The notes: generated by a model from the letters alone, not told the origin. 64,000 nucleotides of DNA from Lysobacter sp036697405 (GCF_036697405.1 NZ_JBAHWA010000007.1:1-64000); one strand, 5' to 3'; counted from the first letter of the stretch, positions 1 to 8,733 are shown. Program-made: numbers and translations.

Positions 1-2177
1 AGGGTGTAGACGATCTGGTTGCCGGCGCCGTCGGTGACGGTGGTCAGGCGGTGCGCGGCGTCGTAGCCGAAGGTGGTATAGCTGCCGTCGGGCTGGGTGA
101 TCTTGTTGACCAGGCCGGTGAGCGTGTACTCGTAACGGGTGATCGCGTCATCAGTCACGCTGCCGGCGTTGGGGCCGCGGACCTTGCTGGCGGTGAGCCA
201 GCCGCGCGGGTGGTACTCCATGTCGGTGACGACGCCATTGGCGTCCTTGACCGATAGCGGACGACCGGCGCCGTCGTAGGCCAGGGTCTCAACGACCTGG
301 CCTAGCGCGTTGGTGACCTTCCACAGGTCGCCCTTGCGGTGCGGGCAAGTGGACGGGGCACTGGCGCAAGTGGCGTCGTCGCTGGCGTAGTAGGTGAACT
401 GGGTGGTGTCGGCGACGTCGGTGCGCGGGCCGTTGATCGAGGTGACCAGACCCAGCATCGGGCAGTTGCCGGCAGTGATGTCGGACTGCTCGCAGTAGGT
501 CGTCGCGCTGGTGCGGGTGTTGGCCGGTACTGCCGGGTCGATCGCGGTGGAAGTCAGCGCCTGGCCGCGGGTGTTGTAACTGTAGTCCTGCTTGGCGAGG
601 AGTGCGCCGCTGGCGCTGTAGGTCTGGCGCTGCGTGGGCAGGTCCAGGGCCGTGTCCCACACCGTGGTCTCGCTGCGCAAGCGGGTGCTGGCAGCGGCCA
701 GGGCGCCGGTGGTCGGGCACTGGGCGGTGGTGGCCGCCGGATAGTCGTAGCGGGCGATCACGCGCTGCCAATCGGCGTCGTAGTACAGGCATGTCAGCTG
801 GTCACCTCGGCGCCGACTGGAGACGTTCGATTTGATGTCGTAAACGTTGCCTGCGGCGATCGTAACCCCGCCCGCCCCTGACTCTACGCGTTGGGTGGGC
901 ACCTGCACGCCAAGACGGGTTTGGAACTGGAATTGGAGGTTGCCGCCCTGCGGCGTGGTGACGTTGACGTTGCTGCCGTCGGCACCGTAATTGACCACGT
1001 AACGGTCGACACCGCCGGCATGCTCGGTGGAAGTCGCGCGGCCGCGTGTGTCATAGCCGAACGTGGCGTACGCGACGCCGTCATGAGCGATGCTCGTCAA
1101 ATACGGCAGCCCGGTCCAACCAATAGTGACGTACCCATAGGTGGTGGCAACGCCCGACTTGGTGACGGAGGCGAGCAAACCAGCCGAATCGTAAGCGTAA
1201 TTTATCGACTGCCCGTCCGGCAGATCGATCCGAGCCAGTTTTCCGGATGCACCGTTGTACGTGAGCGTCGAGGCACGGCCCGTGGCATCGAGTATCGACA
1301 CGACGATCCCGGAGTAGTCGCGCACATAAGTCGAAAACACCCGACCGTCGCGTAGCTCTTGCTTGATCCGGCCGCGGCTGTCGTAGATTTCCTGGCGGTT
1401 GCCGGGCTTGCGCAGCACCCAGAAAGCCTCGCCATTCGTTTCGAACCGTTCCAGACGGTACTGGCGCAAATCATCTTCCGGCCGCCAGGTGCCGTCTTCG
1501 TACTTGGTGAACGATAGCGCCGTCCCGTCCCCGCGCATCACGACGGCCGTTTGGAACATGGACGGTCGGACTTCGCTGACTATGAGTTGCCGACTCATGT
1601 CGGAGTACCAGCCGTAGCCGAACTCGCCGGACACCTGCCCAATCGGCGGCGCAGAGCGAAATGTTCTGCCCAAATCGAGCTGAGCGGTCAACTCATCGCG
1701 GGTGTGTTCGATCTTGAGGCCGTTATCGCATGAGATTGGGTTACCGACCAACGCGCACTGCGAAGGCGGCTTGGATGGTGCGATGACCGACCAGTACCGG
1801 ACACAGGTGAACTCGTTCTCGTAGTTGTACCCATTCGGACACGCCTGCCTAGGAACCACGTAGTTCTGTCGGAAACTGTTGTATTCGACCTGCCCGGTCG
1901 GACGATGCGTTTCGTCGTAGTAGCAACCCACGCCCAGGGTCGGATGCGTCCCATATCGCGCGTTCTCATGCGTGATGGAATACCCGGGATACGGCTGCGC
2001 GTTGAGCGAGTCCCCCACCAGACGGCAAGCCAGGTCGGCATCGGCGTAGAGGTTCGACTGCCCCCCTACTCCCGCAAAGTACATCGTGTACGAGGAAACG
2101 CGGTGTTCCTGCCCCCATGCGTTGGCCGCTGCGCACAGCAGCATCGCGAGCGCGAAGGCCCGTGTTATCCGATTCAT
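1..2177 (-). CDS. Secreted Rhs/YD-repeat protein, 3' end outside window
   Basis: Reading the minus strand from the ATG at 2177 gives one uninterrupted frame to the window edge, about 725 residues without a stop. It starts with a Sec signal peptide (MNRITRAFALAMLLCAAANA). From about residue 250 it carries YD-type repeats such as YDSAGLLASVTK, YDTRGRATSTEHAGG, YNTRGQALTS, YDGAGRPLSVKDANG and YDAAHRLTTVTDGAGN, the hallmark of Rhs shells that encapsulate a C-terminal toxin. The repeat shell is seen directly; the toxin tip and any immunity gene lie beyond position 1. Two further in-frame ATGs (2195, 2210) exist, but 2177 places the signal peptide at the N-terminus and has GGGG-type bases just upstream. 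Export by Sec rather than a PAAR/VgrG N-terminus argues against a classical T6SS Rhs effector. Confidence 0.85.
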   Translation of the reverse strand, partial: MNRITRAFALAMLLCAAANAWGQEHRVSSYTMYFAGVGGQSNLYADADLACRLVGDSLNAQPYPGYSITHENARYGTHPTLGVGCYYDETHRPTGQVEYNSFRQNYVVPRQACPNGYNYENEFTCVRYWSVIAPSKPPSQCALVGNPISCDNGLKIEHTRDELTAQLDLGRTFRSAPPIGQVSGEFGYGWYSDMSRQLIVSEVRPSMFQTAVVMRGDGTALSFTKYEDGTWRPEDDLRQYRLERFETNGEAFWVLRKPGNRQEIYDSRGRIKQELRDGRVFSTYVRDYSGIVVSILDATGRASTLTYNGASGKLARIDLPDGQSINYAYDSAGLLASVTKSGVATTYGYVTIGWTGLPYLTSIAHDGVAYATFGYDTRGRATSTEHAGGVDRYVVNYGADGSNVNVTTPQGGNLQFQFQTRLGVQVPTQRVESGAGGVTIAAGNVYDIKSNVSSRRRGDQLTCLYYDADWQRVIARYDYPAATTAQCPTTGALAAASTRLRSETTVWDTALDLPTQRQTYSASGALLAKQDYSYNTRGQALTSTAIDPAVPANTRTSATTYCEQSDITAGNCPMLGLVTSINGPRTDVADTTQFTYYASDDATCASAPSTCPHRKGDLWKVTNALGQVVETLAYDGAGRPLSVKDANGVVTDMEYHPRGWLTASKVRGPNAGSVTDDAITRYEYTLTGLVNKITQPDGSYTTFGYDAAHRLTTVTDGAGNQIVYT

Positions 2178-2557
2178 CCCCAGTCCCCGACGCATGCGAT
2201 CAGTCGCCATGATCGCGGCCGCGCCCCAGCCGGCACAAGACGTTCGGTTTGCGCATTTATGGCGGAGTGGGCTGGGACGCGTCGCGTTGACGCGCTCAGT
2301 CGCGATTCGCCTGAGGTAGCCCGCCCTGGCTTGCGCCATCCGGACTAATCGCTGCTCAGATACGCTCCGCCGTCTATCGCCGCTCCCATCGGCGCGGCGC
2401 GCGGCCGCCGCGGGCGGCGGTGCGCGTTGCGATCATGGGCACCACATGCGAACCGCGGCGACGACGAGGTCCATCAGGTCGTCGCACATCGAACGGGCGA
2501 CGCGCAGCACCGACCAGATTGGGCTAAGGGTGCTACGGCGTACGGCTTACGCCGCCG
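2178..2557. other. Intergenic stretch, no gene seen
   Basis: About 380 bases between the effector gene stop and the Rhs start. Short open frames exist on both strands, but none has a ribosome site or a recognisable product. It should hold the Rhs promoter and the effector terminator; I see no clear hairpin or box. Confidence 0.4.
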
Positions 2558-4186
2558 CTAGCCCATCCTCATGCCCGCCTGGGTTTGGCCTTGCGTCTGG
2601 CTCTGAACCGCCGTGCGTTGCGCCAGTTCGCGTTCGGCCACCACGCGTTCGCCTTCCTCGGCGCTCTGGCGCTGGGGGACGGCGACGGCGGCGGCGGTGT
2701 GGACGGCTTCGGTGCTGCGGTTGAAGGCGGGGTGGTCGTTGACGCGGCTGACTTCGACGGCGCGGGCGCGGGAGCCGTCGTTGTTCAACTCCACGCGGTC
2801 GGGGTTGATGTCCGCGCGCAGGCTGGCGACGGTCAGCACGCCGGCCAGGTTGGCGCTGTGCGGGCCGGCGGGGATGCCGCGGTCGCGTTCGACGCCGTGG
2901 ACTTGGTCCAGCACCTGCGGGAACAGCGCGGCATAGCTGCTAGGCGTGCCGGTGGGCTGGAGCGCGCCCTGGCGTTGGTCGCCGGGCTGGCGCGCGGGCG
3001 GTGTGACGGGCTCGGTGGCGGGCGCTTGCGGGGTGGGCGTGGCGGCGTTTTCCTGACGCCGGCGCACGGCCTCGGCCGCTTCGGGCAGGCCGCGTTCCAC
3101 GGCGCGGGCGTTGAGGGCGTCGCGGGTGCGTTCGTCGGCGATGCCGTTGGCGGGTTCGATGTTCTCGTCGCGCTGGAAGCGGCGCACGGCCGCCTGGGTG
3201 TTGGCGTCGTAGCGGCGGGTGACGTCCAGCAGGCCGTCGTCGTCGCGGTAGCCCAGGCCGCGCAGCTGACGTTGCACGTCGGCCACGGGATCGCCACGGT
3301 CGCCGGTGTTCAGCACGCGGTCGTTCAAGGGCCCGTACAGGTCGGTGATGCTCTTGAGGCGGAAGTTCGGGTCGGCCTGCAACACTTCGCCGCGCATGCG
3401 GTCCATCAGCGCCTGGTCGACGGTGCCGGTCTGCGGGGTGATGCCGGCGCTGCGCTGGTAGTTGCGCACGGCGTGCTCGGTGGCGGGGCCGAAATCGCCG
3501 TCCGGAGAGATCGCGCGGCCGTTGGGGCCGGTGACGTTCAAGGCGGCCAGGTATTGCTGCATTTCGAACGCGCGCGCGTTGGCGTCGCCGCTGCGCAAGG
3601 TGGCGTCGGCGGCGGGCGCCGGCGCGGCCGGGGTCAGGTCCACGCCGTCGCGCTGCACCGAAGTCACCAGGTCGGCGACGTTGCCCTCCCAGCCGCGCGC
3701 CAGCCCGGCGATGTGGGCGGCGCGGTCGCTGCCGTTGACGATGGCGCGGGCGCCGTCGTAATCGGCGTTGTTGGCGTTGATGAACTGGCCCAGGCGCTGC
3801 TCGGTGAACAGGCCGTCGCGCATGCCGCGCACGAGGATGCGCGAAGCGGTTTCCGGATCGGCGGCCAAGGCGGGGTTGTCGGCCAGCTCGCTGCCGCGCC
3901 CCAGCGCCTCGCCCAGGCGTTGGTAGTTGTCGCGATGGGTGAGGTGGGCGTAGCCGCGGCCGAAGTAATCCTCGCCGCCCTGGTAGCCCAGGCGCGCCGC
4001 CTGCTGGCGGCCGTAGTCTTCCTCGGGCTTGGTGAAGTTGAGGCTTTCGTGCTCGGCAGTGGCCAGCACGTAGGCGATCTGGCGCTGGTCGGTTACGCCC
4101 TCTTCCAGGCAGGTGCGCACGATCAGGCGCACCGCTTGATCGCGGGTGATCGGGGAGGCGGCGCTGCGCCCGTATCCGTCGCTCAT
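2558..4186 (-). CDS. GH19-like peptidoglycan hydrolase effector with XVIPCD-like C-terminus (X-T4SS effector)
   Basis: 542 residues. Residues about 12-175 resemble the GH19 chitinase/lysozyme fold, with AEHES (E45/E47) as the likely acid and GRGYAHLTHRDNY followed by ADNPALAADPETASRIL. Two PG_binding_1-like modules follow (about 205-275, ending NYQRSAGITPQTGTVD, and about 295-365, ending RRFQRDENIEPANGIAD). After a Pro-rich linker, about 415-510 resembles a divergent XVIPCD, the VirD4-recognised signal of antibacterial type IV effectors, and a Gln-rich tail ends the protein. This order matches the Xanthomonas citri effector XAC2609, which degrades the peptidoglycan of rival cells. There is no signal peptide, as expected for a T4SS substrate. 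The gene immediately upstream in transcription order is a candidate immunity lipoprotein (74 bp gap). Domain assignment is by eye; the XVIPCD call is weaker than for the lipase effector at 6475-7968. Confidence 0.85.
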   Translation of the reverse strand: MSDGYGRSAASPITRDQAVRLIVRTCLEEGVTDQRQIAYVLATAEHESLNFTKPEEDYGRQQAARLGYQGGEDYFGRGYAHLTHRDNYQRLGEALGRGSELADNPALAADPETASRILVRGMRDGLFTEQRLGQFINANNADYDGARAIVNGSDRAAHIAGLARGWEGNVADLVTSVQRDGVDLTPAAPAPAADATLRSGDANARAFEMQQYLAALNVTGPNGRAISPDGDFGPATEHAVRNYQRSAGITPQTGTVDQALMDRMRGEVLQADPNFRLKSITDLYGPLNDRVLNTGDRGDPVADVQRQLRGLGYRDDDGLLDVTRRYDANTQAAVRRFQRDENIEPANGIADERTRDALNARAVERGLPEAAEAVRRRQENAATPTPQAPATEPVTPPARQPGDQRQGALQPTGTPSSYAALFPQVLDQVHGVERDRGIPAGPHSANLAGVLTVASLRADINPDRVELNNDGSRARAVEVSRVNDHPAFNRSTEAVHTAAAVAVPQRQSAEEGERVVAERELAQRTAVQSQTQGQTQAGMRMG

Positions 4187-4260
4187 GACGTCATGTCTCC
4201 TTGTAGTTTGGAACTCCTGGCGGACCCGCGGCCCCGTTGCCGGCCGCGACCCTGCCGATG

Positions 4261-5376
4261 TTACTGAGCGTCTTTAGTGCAGGTACTGTAATCCTTGCGT
4301 TCGACGACCTTGGGCGTGCGGGCGCGGGCGTCGATGGTCTGCTCGCTGCGCTGGCAGGGCCCGCTGCGGGACCATACGTACAGGCGGCCGTCGGCTATGC
4401 GCGACAGCGACTGCCCGCGCACCAGCTCGGCCAGCGCGCGGCTTTCGACCAGGCGCCGGCTGCCGGCGTCGTACAGGTAATAGGTGTAGGACGGGTCGCC
4501 GTAGCTGCCGTCCGAGCCGGTCCAGACCAGCAGATCCTCGTGGCCGTCGGCGTTGAGGTCCGACAGGGCGAAGCTGTGCCAGCCGTCGGCGAAACCCGAG
4601 GCCAGCGGCCCGCGATAGGCGGTGGCGCCGGACGCCGACGGCGAGCCCACCAGCACCTGCGCGAGCGTCAGCGTTTGCGGCCCGGCCAGGGCCGGCATGG
4701 CGATCTGCAGGCTGACGTGCTTGCACGCCACCCGCCCCTGCCCGCCGCAGCCGTCCGAGCTCAGGGCGATCGTGGCGTCGCCCAATTGCAGGCGCAACGC
4801 GCCTTGCGCGTCGGGCACGCCCTGGGCGGGCAGCGCCGGCGCAGCGGCGGGGGTTTCGTCGGCCAACACGTCGAAGCGCGCGATGGTGCGCTGCAGCCGG
4901 CAGCGCCCGCCGTCGGCGTGGGCCGGCGCGGGCCCCGTGGCCACGGCGCCGCAGGCGCGGTCGGTCTCGGCCTGCCAGGCGGCTTGCTGCGCCTGTAGCG
5001 CATCGCGTGGCGCGCCGCTCAGCGCGGCGGCGCGTTCTTGCAGCAGTTGATCCAGCGCACGGGATTGATAGGCCACCTCGTCGTCCAGGCAGCGCACTTG
5101 GGCCTGGGCGTCGTCGCCGGCGGCGGCGAGGCAGTCGCGGTACTTGCGGCTGCCCTGCGGGGGCGGCGCGTCCGCCTGCGCGGGTGCGGCGGATGGGGCG
5201 GCGGCGGGTGCCGCAGCCGGGGCGGCCTGGGCCGGTTCCGCCGCGGCGGTGTCGGCCGCGGGCTGCGACTGCGCCGGGCCTTGGCAGCCCGACAGCACGG
5301 CCCACAGCGCCGCGCTGACCATGAGGGTGCGGTGGCGCCGACGGCGCTGCGCCCGATCGTCCTTGTTACGAGCCAT
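4261..5376 (-). CDS. Immunity-type lipoprotein, LprI-like plus XAC2610-like domains
   Basis: 371 residues. A lipoprotein signal with lipobox LSGC (Cys31) follows a basic N-terminus. After an Ala/Pro/Gln linker, about residues 75-145 match the LprI/DUF1311 lysozyme-inhibitor pattern: C...C spacing, then LDQLLQERAAALSG and QQAAWQAETDRACG. The C-terminal half contains DLNADGHEDLLVWTGSDGSY followed by PSYTYYLYD, the Ca-loop/FG-GAP-like motif typical of XAC2610, the periplasmic inhibitor of effector XAC2609. It lies directly upstream of the GH19-like effector on the same strand. I infer that it is anchored in the outer membrane and protects the cell from its own or a sibling's muramidase. Carrying two inhibitor-type domains in one chain is unusual. 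The ATG at 5376 is the only start that gives a complete lipoprotein signal. Confidence 0.82.
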   Translation of the reverse strand: MARNKDDRAQRRRRHRTLMVSAALWAVLSGCQGPAQSQPAADTAAAEPAQAAPAAAPAAAPSAAPAQADAPPPQGSRKYRDCLAAAGDDAQAQVRCLDDEVAYQSRALDQLLQERAAALSGAPRDALQAQQAAWQAETDRACGAVATGPAPAHADGGRCRLQRTIARFDVLADETPAAAPALPAQGVPDAQGALRLQLGDATIALSSDGCGGQGRVACKHVSLQIAMPALAGPQTLTLAQVLVGSPSASGATAYRGPLASGFADGWHSFALSDLNADGHEDLLVWTGSDGSYGDPSYTYYLYDAGSRRLVESRALAELVRGQSLSRIADGRLYVWSRSGPCQRSEQTIDARARTPKVVERKDYSTCTKDAQ

Positions 5377-5466
5377 GCCAGCCTTTCTAGACTTGGGGGT
5401 GGAAGCGAAGCTTAGCTGGCTTATACCGCAGCAGGCGGGGCCGGGGAAGACGGACGAAACCTGGCC

Positions 5467-5973
5467 TCAAGGTAAACACATCCCTCCGCCAAAGCGCTCT
5501 ACGAACTGGCGTGGACGAAAACTCGGCTCTGGCCCCAATGCGGTGCGACCTTCCGTCCCAGACTCCACTAAAACTTCCAGGACGCAGCCGCGATTGGAGG
5601 AGATGACTTCGACCTGATATCGGCGCCCTGCTTCGGGGAAAAACGTGCCGGTGGCAGTGCAGCCCACCGTGGTACGGGTCGGGTACCCATACGAATAGCT
5701 CTCCGTCAGGCTTAGGGTGAACTCTTTGCCTGCGGGAATCGTGGCGTTGGCGAAGGGACGAGGTTCGACGAACAGCGAGTGTTCTTGGCCGAGCGAGCGC
5801 ATGCCTTTGCAGGTGCTCGCGTTGACGTAGGTCACGCCCTGAATGGTTTTGGTGTCCGATCGGTTCCGGACCACAAGCACCGCATTGGCGTCGCCGGTGG
5901 GCAGCGTGGCCAGCACGCAACCCGACAGCAAAAGAAACGGCGCCATCAGCGCCGCGGTAGACCATAGACGCAT
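5467..5973 (-). CDS. Lipoprotein of unknown function
   Basis: 168 residues from the ATG at 5973, chosen because it opens the lipoprotein signal MRLWSTAALMAPFLLLSGC; a longer frame to 6024 would bury it. The mature part starts VLATLPTGDANAVLVVRNRS and holds several cysteines (STCKG, VGCTATG, RGCVLEV, GGMCLP) that could form disulfides. Predicted beta-rich strands (TIPAGKEFTLSLTESYSY, GRRYQVEVISS) suggest a small beta sandwich. I do not recognise the family. It lies between the two effector/immunity sets on the same strand, so it could be an orphan immunity protein, but nothing in the sequence proves this. Confidence 0.7.
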   Translation of the reverse strand: MRLWSTAALMAPFLLLSGCVLATLPTGDANAVLVVRNRSDTKTIQGVTYVNASTCKGMRSLGQEHSLFVEPRPFANATIPAGKEFTLSLTESYSYGYPTRTTVGCTATGTFFPEAGRRYQVEVISSNRGCVLEVLVESGTEGRTALGPEPSFRPRQFVERFGGGMCLP

Positions 5974-6159
5974 TGCTGCCCCTGTTTGCGTTGGATATCC
6001 GGCACAAAACCACGCCCGCGACACGCGCCGGGCCGCGTGAGGCTTCGGCCATCGGGCGTTGTTCCTCGATCCGCCGGGAAAGACGACGGCCCACTAATGT
6101 AGCGCGCCGTCGGCGGGGCGCCCTCACCGGCCCACCGCACGACGAATCGGTTGCGCGCC

Positions 6160-6393
6160 CTACTCCGCCGACGGACGGGCCGCGTCCGCGATGCGCTCCA
6201 GGTCGTCGGCCAAGCGGTCGAAGCACACCGCCAGCGCTTCGGCCGAGATTGACAGCAGGTCGGGCGTCCAGGTCCTGCGGCTCGGCCAGTTGGGCGAACA
6301 GGTGGTCGCGGGTTGGGTTAGGGCTTGGTGGGCGCTTGCGGGCAATACGTAGTTGCTGAGTACGACCGCCGGAATGCCTGAGCCCGCCCCCAT
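6160..6393 (-). CDS. XAC0095-like small protein, central segment out of frame
   Basis: 77 residues starting MGAGSGIPAVVLSNYVLP, with a GAGGA ribosome site six bases before the ATG. The C-terminus (LSISAEALAVCFDRLADDLERIADAARPSAE) is identical to that of the 80-residue gene at 10054-10296. Between ALTQ and LSISA this copy differs completely. Aligning the DNA shows one deleted A, then a 6-base loss, then a 2-base loss, nine bases in all. About 15 residues are therefore read in another frame before the original frame returns. The intact copy has TRDHLRLLAQLTEPQDQDAP here. The family resembles small Xanthomonadaceae proteins annotated XAC0095, of unknown function. Whether the scrambled version still works is unknown; it is open from start to stop and follows the lipase effector gene. 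Confidence 0.6.
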   Translation of the reverse strand: MGAGSGIPAVVLSNYVLPASAHQALTQPATTCSPNWPSRRTWTPDLLSISAEALAVCFDRLADDLERIADAARPSAE

Positions 6394-6474
6394 GAGTGTC
6401 CTCAGCTAGCACTCTGCGCCAGCGAAGCGCGCGCAGGCTAGCCCATGCGGGCGGTGTGGGCTGAATAGGTGGGC

Positions 6475-7968
6475 CTAGATCTTGCGAGGCGCTACCGTGC
6501 GGCTCTGTTCTTGAGATTGCCCTTGGGCGAGCTGGTCCTGGCGCTGGTTGGCTGCGTCGAGCTTCTGGATCGATGCCTCGACCGGGACCTGAGCCGCCGC
6601 CTCGGTGTTGACTAAAGCCAGCTTGTGGGCCGGATCGCGCAGGCCGCCTTCGACCGCGAAAATGTCGGCGCCCGACGTGGCGCGTGCGCCCGCAACGACG
6701 TGGTCGACGCGATCCAATCCGTTCTGCTTGGCTGTCGCCAGCAATGCCACGACGGTTCGCTCGCCGGCTTCGCCGAACGACATGCCGCGCTGGGCGTAGA
6801 TCTCCTGGACGCCCGATTTGATCTTCTCGTACATCGGGTGGTCGGGGTGGCTTGGCTGGGCCGGGTCGTGGGCCAGCCGGCGGTCGCCATCCGTTCCGGG
6901 ACCGGTGCCGCCGTATTGCCGGGGGATTGTCCTGCCTTCGGCGACGTCCTCTTGGAACGCCCGGGAGATGCGGCTCATGTCGTGGCGCTCGGTGGCGTCG
7001 GCGCCGATCGCGGCCCCCTTCACCAGATATTCCACCCACTTGGAGCCGGGACCGACCACCCGGCCCAGCGTTTGATCAAGCAGCGGCGTTTCTGCCAACG
7101 CGCCGCCAATCAAACCCACCGCCCATTGGCCGTGTTCGAGCACGCCTTCGCGGCCGGCGAGACTGGAGATAGAGAACTTGGTGCCGATGTGATCGCCGGT
7201 GCGCTCGTTCACGACACTGTTGTTGACGGTGTAGTTAAGCAGGCTGGTCGGCTGCACAGTTCCGTGCTCGTAGGCGGGGGCGCCCGGCGGGGCAATATTG
7301 TTGACTTTGCACCACCCCTTGTAACCATCTGATTCCACAATATTCTGCGCGCCTGGCGCATCGAAGGTGCGTCCGCCCCAACCGAAGGTATGCGCGACGA
7401 TCTGCGCATGCGCGCCGCCGAGCGAATGCCCCGTGACCTCGATCTTGTGATCGGCGCCGTACCTCTTATGCATCTGCAGGGCGTAGTTCAGCGCCGCTTC
7501 GATCTGCGGATCCCAGTCTTTTCCGCCCTGGCTCAAATAGCCTGCCATGGCTCGTTGCACATCGCCCATTTGCTTCTGGGTGTGCTCTGTCTTCGGGCCC
7601 GGTGCACCGACGGCGCCGAGAAGATCACCATCGGCGGCTAGCTTGATATCGGGGCCATACCAGTCCAGAGCTTCATCGCTGCCGCGAAAGGCCAGCACTA
7701 TGCGTCGTTCTGGGTCGCCTTGCTTTTCGAACGCAGCGACAGTCAAGCCGTTCTTGCGGTTATCTTCAAAGTTATCCAGTTGTGCAGACTCAACTTCGCC
7801 CAGCAAAGACCATTGTTCAGGGAGCCGATAGGACTGGCTCTTGCCGTCGCGCGCGGCAACCAAGTCAGCATGATCGCCGTAAGCCGCATCTGACAGCATT
7901 GCGTAGGCAGCATCTTCCTTAAGGTCAAGCATAGCTCCGGGGAAGATCGGAGCACCGTTTCTGCTCAT
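6475..7968 (-). CDS. Lipase effector with XVIPCD (X-T4SS antibacterial effector)
   Basis: 497 residues. The N-terminal 300 residues form an alpha/beta lipase (class 3 type): VLAFRGSDEALDWYG (oxyanion region) and EVTGHSLGGAHAQIVAHTFG, with nucleophile Ser182 in GHSLG. From about residue 374 a clear XVIPCD follows: HPDHPMYEKIKSGV, then VVALLATAKQNGLDRVDHVV, IFAVEGGLRDPAHKLA and VPVEASIQKLD, ending in a Gln-rich tail. This domain is the recognition tag for VirD4 of the Xanthomonadaceae bacteria-killing T4SS. The protein should be injected into rival cells and attack membrane lipids; (phospho)lipase activity is inferred. The upstream lipoprotein gene ends 33 bases before this start, the usual immunity-effector order. 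No signal peptide. ATG at 7968. Confidence 0.9.
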   Translation of the reverse strand: MSRNGAPIFPGAMLDLKEDAAYAMLSDAAYGDHADLVAARDGKSQSYRLPEQWSLLGEVESAQLDNFEDNRKNGLTVAAFEKQGDPERRIVLAFRGSDEALDWYGPDIKLAADGDLLGAVGAPGPKTEHTQKQMGDVQRAMAGYLSQGGKDWDPQIEAALNYALQMHKRYGADHKIEVTGHSLGGAHAQIVAHTFGWGGRTFDAPGAQNIVESDGYKGWCKVNNIAPPGAPAYEHGTVQPTSLLNYTVNNSVVNERTGDHIGTKFSISSLAGREGVLEHGQWAVGLIGGALAETPLLDQTLGRVVGPGSKWVEYLVKGAAIGADATERHDMSRISRAFQEDVAEGRTIPRQYGGTGPGTDGDRRLAHDPAQPSHPDHPMYEKIKSGVQEIYAQRGMSFGEAGERTVVALLATAKQNGLDRVDHVVAGARATSGADIFAVEGGLRDPAHKLALVNTEAAAQVPVEASIQKLDAANQRQDQLAQGQSQEQSRTVAPRKI

Positions 7969-8001
7969 TACACTGATTCCTTGTGCGGGTCGAACGGCAA
8001 C

Positions 8002-8733
8002 TCACTCGGTAGGGGCGGCTTCTTTGTCCAAATCGTAAAAATCGATTTGCACGCGATCCTGCCCGGATTTGATGCGATGGCTCCTCTTAAATTTTGACTT
8101 GGTCGACGCGGTGGCTGGGCAGTAGAAACTGGGAGAACTGTTCGGGAAGTTGTCGTAGCTCTGTACTTTGCAAGGAACGACCACCGGGGCGCTCAAGGAG
8201 TTCGCCTCAACAGGGCATTCGCGGTGGTCTCCAGACCTCGGGTTGACGTCGCAACCAGATGCATCTGCCCCCTCATGGTAGAAGTTGTAGGTGTGGATCA
8301 CGCGCTCCACGACCACAGGTTCTTCGCCAGGCTCGCCGGCCTTCACTACCACGGCATCAACCTGCGCCAGTATCCAGTTGCAGGCGCCGGGCAAGTACTT
8401 GTCCACGGTCAGCGTCGCTTGGTAGCGGCCGTGTTTTCGTGACACTTCGATGAGTTCCCTGTGGTAATTCGGGCCTTGACCCAATCTCGCACCGGGATGG
8501 TTGAAGCAGGTCATGTCCTTGGTGTCCGTGACGTAGAACGCGCCTAGCGCAATCTCCAACGAGTCGGGCACGCGCCCCTCGATGCGGACGACATGCTTGG
8601 GCTTCTTGTTTAGAACTCGCGCGACATCCTTAGCCTGCGCTGGAGCGATGCCGGCTGGCGAGGTACAACCCGCCAGCGATGGGGCCAGCATCAATGCCGC
8701 GGCGACAAGACCTGTCTTCAAATGATGATTCAC
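8002..8733 (-). CDS. Candidate immunity lipoprotein 1 for the lipase effector
   Basis: 243 residues from a GTG at 8733. That start is preceded by GGAAGACGAC and aligns with the GTG start of the paralogue at 9686; longer readings are unlikely. The signal (VNHHLKTGLVAAALMLAPSL, lipobox LAGC) predicts outer-membrane anchoring. The mature part holds conserved blocks shared with the neighbour: PKHVVRIEGRVPDSL, FYVTDTKDM, YQATLTVDKYLPGACNWILA, PCKV and FYDLDKE, plus several cysteines. No family recognised. It is transcribed directly before the lipase effector (33 bp), the position occupied by X-Tfi immunity genes. Identity with the 8967-9686 product is high, about two thirds by eye. Confidence 0.82.
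   Translation of the reverse strand: MNHHLKTGLVAAALMLAPSLAGCTSPAGIAPAQAKDVARVLNKKPKHVVRIEGRVPDSLEIALGAFYVTDTKDMTCFNHPGARLGQGPNYHRELIEVSRKHGRYQATLTVDKYLPGACNWILAQVDAVVVKAGEPGEEPVVVERVIHTYNFYHEGADASGCDVNPRSGDHRECPVEANSLSAPVVVPCKVQSYDNFPNSSPSFYCPATASTKSKFKRSHRIKSGQDRVQIDFYDLDKEAAPTE

Noticed and set aside
2585..4267. Plus-strand frame over the GH19-like effector
   Set aside because: Ala/Gly/Val-rich shadow without a domain; the minus strand carries all motifs.
5387..7039. Long minus-strand frame between the lipoprotein and lipase genes
   Set aside because: Arg/Pro/Gly-rich and overlaps two better supported genes in other frames; only its stretch near 6300 preserves a fragment of the original XAC0095-like reading frame.
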